A stretch of 64,000 bases of DNA from Vreelandella sulfidaeris (GTDB taxonomy: Bacteria > Pseudomonadota > Gammaproteobacteria > Pseudomonadales > Halomonadaceae): assembly GCA_007182875.1 (NCBI GenBank), contig AP019515.1, positions 209,550 through 273,549 on the forward strand. The letters run 5' to 3'. The number at the start of each line of letters is the position of its first letter. Positions within the stretch are counted from its first letter, which is position 1. Position numbers and translations under genes: made by a program. The notes under the pieces are model-generated. The model saw only the letters and a program-made list of their open reading frames with translations. It was not told the DNA's origin and ran no database searches. This document shows positions 58,929 through 64,000 of this stretch, in pieces.

Positions 58929-61896
58929 TCGTAGCGGCCGTAGCATTCTGGTTGAGCCATTATTGGCCTGAGAATCAATTTGCTCTTGAGTAGACGGCAT
59001 AGGAGAGCTGGCCGGCTCAAATTCGCCATCCCTCCATACGTGTAATATGCATGCCCTCCTTCACGCTCAACAGCATAAACTGCCTGATTGTTCTCATAGT
59101 AGGTTGGAACGAAGGTGTCATCTCCGATCTGTATATTGGATCGTTCGCCTCCGGTAATGAGAGCATCCGCATTTTGTTGGTCAGCAGCATCGATCGCCCT
59201 ACGATCAGCGACAGAAAAGCTACCTCCTGTATCGATCACATGATAAGCATCTGGCCTTTCAACGTCCGCTTGCGCATTACCTTGGATCGCCTAGCCGTTC
59301 GCTGGAATCAACCGATAGTGAACTTACACTCTCTATCGGTGTGGTGACTTCAGTTGCCGTTGCTGCTCTTGCGCCCAAATCGCTTGTATTTGCGCCGACA
59401 CTGCCACTTACAGCATTCTCACGCCCGGCAACTTCAGCATGATCGGCATTCTGTCGCTGTTCAACCTCACCTCGTAGATCATTGGCATCGCTACGCATAG
59501 CAGAAATAGTCTGTGGGCTGGCAGGAGTAGGGATCGAGCCACTGCGACTTGCAACATATTCCTCGCGTGCTTGCTGTTGAACCTGGACAGCTTCCTGATA
59601 ATCGTTTGAGGCCGCATAGAGCATAGAGGCGCGGTCTTCACCGACCCGCCCTCAAGTACCTGTCGAGATTCGCTCTGGGATACTTTTCTGAATATCGGCT
59701 GCCGTCTTGACCTACAACTTGAACTGCACCATTTTCAGAGAAAGATAGCTTCCCAGTATCTGATTGGCTCAGGCTCATAGATTCTTCGGTCGTGTCTTGG
59801 CTAGTGTCTGAACCACGGACCCCGACTTCGCCCTGTACAGATGTCCTTGCATAAGCGCTAGCACCCGCATTAAGTGAAAGACCAACCTCTGTTTTACCCC
59901 AGCTTCGATTGAGGCCTTTCCGGCCGCATGCGAAGTAACATCATTAATTTCCCTTTCCGATAATCCGGCCTGCTCCCTTGCCTGGTAGCAGACAGCTCCG
60001 ACATATATTGTTGCCCTTGCTGATCCTGAGACATCCTTGACCAGTCAACCGAGCCGTCAGTTACAAACCCTTGGTCTTGAGCGTATTGGGTAGCCGATCT
60101 GAAGGTATCAGTCATCATATTCTGGGATTGTTGGCTAAATGACTGTTTCGCTTCTTCTGTTCTCTGGGTCGCTTCACTAAATGCCTGCGACTTAGATAGG
60201 CTCTCCTCATGTCTGCCGCTCTTAGGCCTACGTTCGTATCCTGCCCGCTCATATTCGTAACTTGAGATGCCCCAACGCCGACATGGTGTGCCGATACTTC
60301 TTCCCAGAGCTATAACGGTGAGGTTTTGGTGAGCATTCATGTTCGCGTTGTTCATACTTACCTGGCCAGCCGAAGCTGCACCTGTAGACATGTTGTTCGC
60401 GGCTGTCGCCGCTTGTTGGCTACCAGATGCCCTGTCCAAGACAGAGGTGAAGGCGTAACCGCTGCCAGATACTAGCCCCACATGATGGCGGGAACTAAGG
60501 TGGACATAAAACCTGATGCCATCACCATCTTGTCCGACATCTCGCTGACTGCGCTCATATTGGCCATGGTGAGACCATCAGCGAGGTATCCCGCTGTCTG
60601 CCCTGGAAATAGAGCATCATGATGTAGTTCACGATAGCGAGCCCTGGCCACCATAAAATGAGCCAGGTCATCACCTGGGCATACGAGGTGCCCATCTTCT
60701 TGCCTAAGCCGGGGACCAACACCGCAGCAAACACAATCGGCGCCAGCCCAATCACGAATGCCTGAAGGATCGCGAAGAAATAGCCCGCCATATCGGAAGA
60801 GAATAGCTGTGCTATACCATCCAGATTGCTGGGCACGTCGAGCCTGTTCCATATTCAAGGCTGAGATCAGCTCGTTGGAGCCTGTGGCCATTGCTGCGTA
60901 TTCATAGGTGCCTGAGTACATTTCTGCGATTGCGGCTTGTGTGGCAAGCCCTGTGGCGTCCTGAACGGCACTTCCCCTGAGGCCAGCGAAACGAATCATC
61001 CAGAGCGGCTTGTGCCAGCGCTGTTGAACCTGCTGCCTGCTGAAGCCAGAACGGGGAAGCTTCCCTCATGCCGTTCAATAGCGCGGGAGCTGCAGTCTGC
61101 AAACGGTTGTCAATGCTCGCGTAGGCCTCATCGCAAGCCTGCATGCCACCATTTGGATCGGTCGAGTCATAAACGACGGTATAAACTGCCCGGTTCAGGT
61201 TATTGCCTAAAACCCCATGCATTTTGTGAGGGTAATTAGCGTCACCGGGGATATTTTGCCGCTAAAATATTCGGCAACGCACAGTCATTCATGAAACTTT
61301 GAATGCTTGATCGCAGGTACGGATCAGTCAGGCGAATCTTCTTCATGTCATTCAACATGCTTGCCGCCATGCCAATGGGAGCCCCTGAAATACGTAGATT
61401 TTCGAAGTTTGGCGTCGTGAAGTTAGTTTCAATGCCGTTTGTAGCCCACATCCCTATCTCTGAGATGACAACAGCAGGAAGACCGATGGCTGCCGGAACG
61501 CCTTCAATTCGTTGAATGAATTGGGGCGACCAACGCCATCCACACCATGTCTTCAATAAGAATATCGACCTTCAAAGAGAACAGCATGTAGACAGTAAGA
61601 ATCATGCCGGCAAAATACATGGCCACCTTTTGCAGACTTCCACCCAGGATTCCCGTAAAGCACATCGCAAAGGAAGCCGGCCATCGCCAGAACAGCGCCA
61701 AGTTCCTGAACCCAGGGTTTGAGTCAGGGTCAGTCAGGCGTTTAATCGCCTCCAGTATTTGCGCCAGCGCATAACCATTGCCATAGCCATAAAATGTCCA
61801 AGTGTCACCACTTGCAGGCGTCATGGTCTCTGCGATTGCTAACCCGGAACAGCGACCAATCCAATAGCTATAAGGGCAGGAACAAAGCCATTTCAT
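58857..61896 (-). CDS. traG: TraG, F-type pilus/mating-aggregate protein (frameshifted)
   Basis: About 1000 residues. Signal-like helix after repair (MKWLLFLPLIAIGLVAVPGL AIAE), FYGYGNGYALAQILEAIKRL, helices near 61620-61650 (MYFAGMILTVYMLF), EIGMWATNGIETNFTTP, then the long membrane and periplasmic part with NELISALNMEQARRAQQSGW and NMSAVSEMSDKMVMASGFM. C-terminal region is Gln/Ala-rich coiled (SKSQAFSEATQRTEEAKQSF). ATG overlaps the traH stop (TGATG). Slips throughout; the exact end (58857 or 58898) is uncertain. Needed for pilus assembly and pair stabilisation; C-terminus may mediate entry exclusion. Confidence 0.85.
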
Positions 61897-63410
61897 CAGT
61901 CCATCTCCCGAACCATATCACGAGCGAAATCCATGCCGGATAGACCCATGGCATGAAGATTTCGCAACGGCGCGCAGTTGATCTTGTCAACCTGGCTCAT
62001 TATGTTTTCCTGAGTCTCAGCCATAAGGTTAATTTGCTGAGCCTTCTGGGAGGTCATGACAACTAGCTCGCGGAATTCGCGCAAGATCTCACCGGCACGG
62101 ATGATGTCATCGATGTCTTAGCCGTTGCCTGGACGGCATAGAATGTACTCAATGGAGATCATGTAAGACAGAATGGTCGAGTTACCAACTACTAGGTCGT
62201 AGGCAAGGTCCGGGTAGGTCGCTGCAACATTAACTGCTTGATAGAGCGGGAAGGGCGCTGCAGCAATAATGGCCTTTTGAGAAGCGGTCAGCGGGGTGCC
62301 ACTGGCAACGTTCTTAACCGCACCTTCCAATTCCATAATCACCGTGGTCAAAGCCGTGGCCTAGTGATATATCCTCAACCTTTGCTTTGTTCGGGTTCTC
62401 TCTCAGATCACTGTTGCTACAAGTATAAATCTCGGTGGCCTGGCCTGAGGCGCCTGACCATATCTTGTCCTCGCAAAGCTGTTCACGAAGTCAGCGTATT
62501 CAATGACGGTCGGCGAGGCTTTATCACTTCCACAGGAATATGTCCAGCATCGCATCGGCAGTTTCGATGGTTGGCGCAAAGGTGTTCGAGTCGCCACTAC
62601 CCTTTGTTGCGAACCTCAGTACCAATCCAACTCATCAATAGCTCGGCAAATATCTTGTTCTCTGCCCCATGTTGTTCCTGCCATCTCGCCCAGGGCAATA
62701 CCTGCTTCTTGACCTATGTGCGGTTGCCATCAAGCTCTAAGGCCAGTGCGCGATCCCGGGATTGTTGCTGGGTGGTCTCGCACTTCGCGGCCCGAATCCG
62801 ATTTGCTATCACAAGTGTCCTTCTGGGCTGCCAGCCAGTCACTTTCCACGCCCTCAAACATCCCTACCGAACTACACCAGAGATTCCCTAATTCGCCGGA
62901 GTAGTCAGGGAACCCTCAACCAGTGCGGTAGCAGCCTCACAGCTGTCCTGGGATAGTTTCGCCGCCGCCTGTGCCATGCGTTGTGCGAACTCAAGCACAT
63001 CCCCACAAATAGGGCAGAGCTGTTTGAGCGCGAGCTGGAAGGAGAGGGCTACAACCCTTGGGCGATTTGCTCCAACATCTGCTGGATCTGCTCACTGTCG
63101 ATATGGGAGAAGCCACCAAAATGCGCGTCGATGCCATTGCAGCCTACGTCTAGCCGCGGCGGGTCCATGTTGACTAGCGAGTAGCGGTTCTGAAAACCGC
63201 ATGGTCAACCCCGGCCGTGTATCCATGCCGTGTCCTGGTCTCAAACGACGCTGCGCTGTTTGAGCTACTGAAACCGCCTCCGGCACTGGATAGCCGGTCA
63301 AACGCATTTTCGAGTGCGTTGGCTTCAGCCAGGCTTGTGGTGGCCGTTATCGACATTCCGCTGATCACGGCTGTTGCCACCATGGTTACCAATTTGTTTC
63401 TGGAGAACAT
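61896..63410 (-). CDS. traH: TraH, pilus assembly protein (frameshifted)
   Basis: About 500 residues behind GGAG. Signal peptide LVTMVATAVISGMSITATTS LAEA; GYTAGVDHAVFRTATRYSLV and NMDPPRLDVGCNGIDAHFGG F are the TraH N-terminus (G-C-x-G-I-D-x-x-F-G-G-F). C-terminal landmark PFPLYQAVNVAATYPDLAYD and the end NLHAMGLSGMDFARDMVREM D. Slips near 63180, 62990, 62880, 62600, 62360, 62120. Periplasmic, with TraF. Confidence 0.9.
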
Positions 63411-63413
63411 TAC

Positions 63414-64000
63414 TCAACTCCTTGGGAATGCCGGCGCCGAGGCCACCGGATGACCGTTCCAGCATGTCGGGAACGCTGAAATCAACAGGAGGACTCGTGC
63501 CATCACCAACCGCCTCGAGGCCCTTTTCTGCTGCTCGTTGGATAGCACCAAAGAAGACCTCAATCCTCGAGGTAATCCGCTGCGCTGCTTCAACACCACT
63601 GGAGACGCGGAACCAAAGATCATCCTGTGGCAGGTAAAGCCAGAGGTCCGGTACCGCTTCGACGGCAAGGTGGCCAGCAGCCTCTACTGAGCGTCCTGTG
63701 GTATCGCAGCTGTTCGAGAACTCTGGCATGCACCCCATCAAGTGGGGCGTTGTAAATGGTGAGCCCAGTACGTCGTTCGAGCTGCTTCATAACTGGTTGC
63801 ATGTCATGACAGAATTGGCAGCTAGACCGGGTAAACCAGACGAGAAACCCATTCTGGTCATCTATCTCTTCCATGACCGCATTGCGCTTGCCATCGCGTG
63901 CTCGTGACGCTGCACGAAGCCAAAGGAAGACGGGGCTATGTACGAGGGTTGAGGTCCTGGTTTTGGATCTGATTCCACTCCCACATCCTCGACATTGTGA
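63414..64000 (-). CDS. traF: TraF, thioredoxin-like pilus assembly protein (cut by window end; frameshifted)
   Basis: Visible part: MEEIDDQNGFLVWFTRSSCQ FCHDMQPVMKQLERR, a thioredoxin fold with CQFC, then LPDLWLYLPQDDLWFRVSSG VEAAQRITSRIEVFF and IPKELSNVL near the end. In F itself TraF lacks the Cys pair, while other MPF_F systems keep it, so this one may be redox-active. The 5-prime end lies beyond 64000. Slip near 63690. traH starts a few bases after its end. Confidence 0.88.

Overview
The window looks like a junction between chromosome-type DNA (about 1-10.4 kb) and a large F-type (MPF_F) conjugative element, plasmid or ICE (about 10.4 kb to the end), from a GC-rich gammaproteobacterium. 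Gene content (Blh-type hydrolase/DUF442/SulP/paired YeeE-YedE cluster, AcuI) would fit Halomonas or a relative, but no ribosomal or other species marker is present, so this is an inference. No tRNA, rRNA or CRISPR was seen, and no replication initiator or ParA/ParB gene was recognised.

Layout. 0.2-2.8 kb: sulfur-handling cluster. 3.0-3.8 kb: IS3 remnant. 3.9-4.9 kb: acuI. 4971-8809: a complete-ended but transposase-less Tn402/Tn5053-like element with 5-bp target duplication, carrying a membrane GGDEF-EAL protein and a broken resolvase. 9.3-10.35 kb: RES/Xre toxin-antitoxin pair. 10.4-23.8 kb (minus strand): transfer operon in transcription order Dsb-like, OmpA-like lipoprotein, OB-like protein, lytic transglycosylase, TraA, TraL, TraE, TraK, TraB, TraV, TraC, M48 peptidase and a membrane-anchored HD protein with 55-residue tandem repeats. 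23.9-32.6 kb: DUF4942 DNA methyltransferase, TrfB/KorA-like repressor, PH-domain protein, lipoprotein, second RES/Xre pair, CoiA-like nuclease candidate. 32.7-37.5 kb: low-GC island with unknown genes and IS3 elements. 37.5-45.9 kb: convoy of small genes, RecD2-type helicase with a structured leader, and topoisomerase III with repeated C-terminus. 45.9-47.05 kb: gene-free repeat region. 47-49.3 kb: regulators including a sigma-like factor. 49.3-58.1 kb (plus): TraW, TraU, TrbC, Cys-rich protein, TraN, PKD-like protein, TraD. 58.9-64 kb (minus): TraG, TraH, TraF (cut by the window end).

Together the Tra proteins would build an F-type pilus and mating channel (TraA pilin; TraL/E/K/B/V core; TraC ATPase; TraF/H/W/U/TrbC pilus assembly; TraN/TraG mating pair stabilisation; TraD coupling ATPase). 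The HD protein may be the relaxase (MobH-like), but that is unproven.

A caution affects almost every entry: many genes are broken by one-base indels, most of which are restored by adding one base to a homopolymer. This is the pattern of sequencing error, not of decay. I therefore label such genes CDS and say the frame is broken; 'pseudogene' is reserved for truncated, nonsense-bearing or fragmentary genes.

The least expected signal is an octamer, GCTGGCGC (either strand), which I counted about 55 times between 10.5 and 61.8 kb and not once in the first 10.4 kb.
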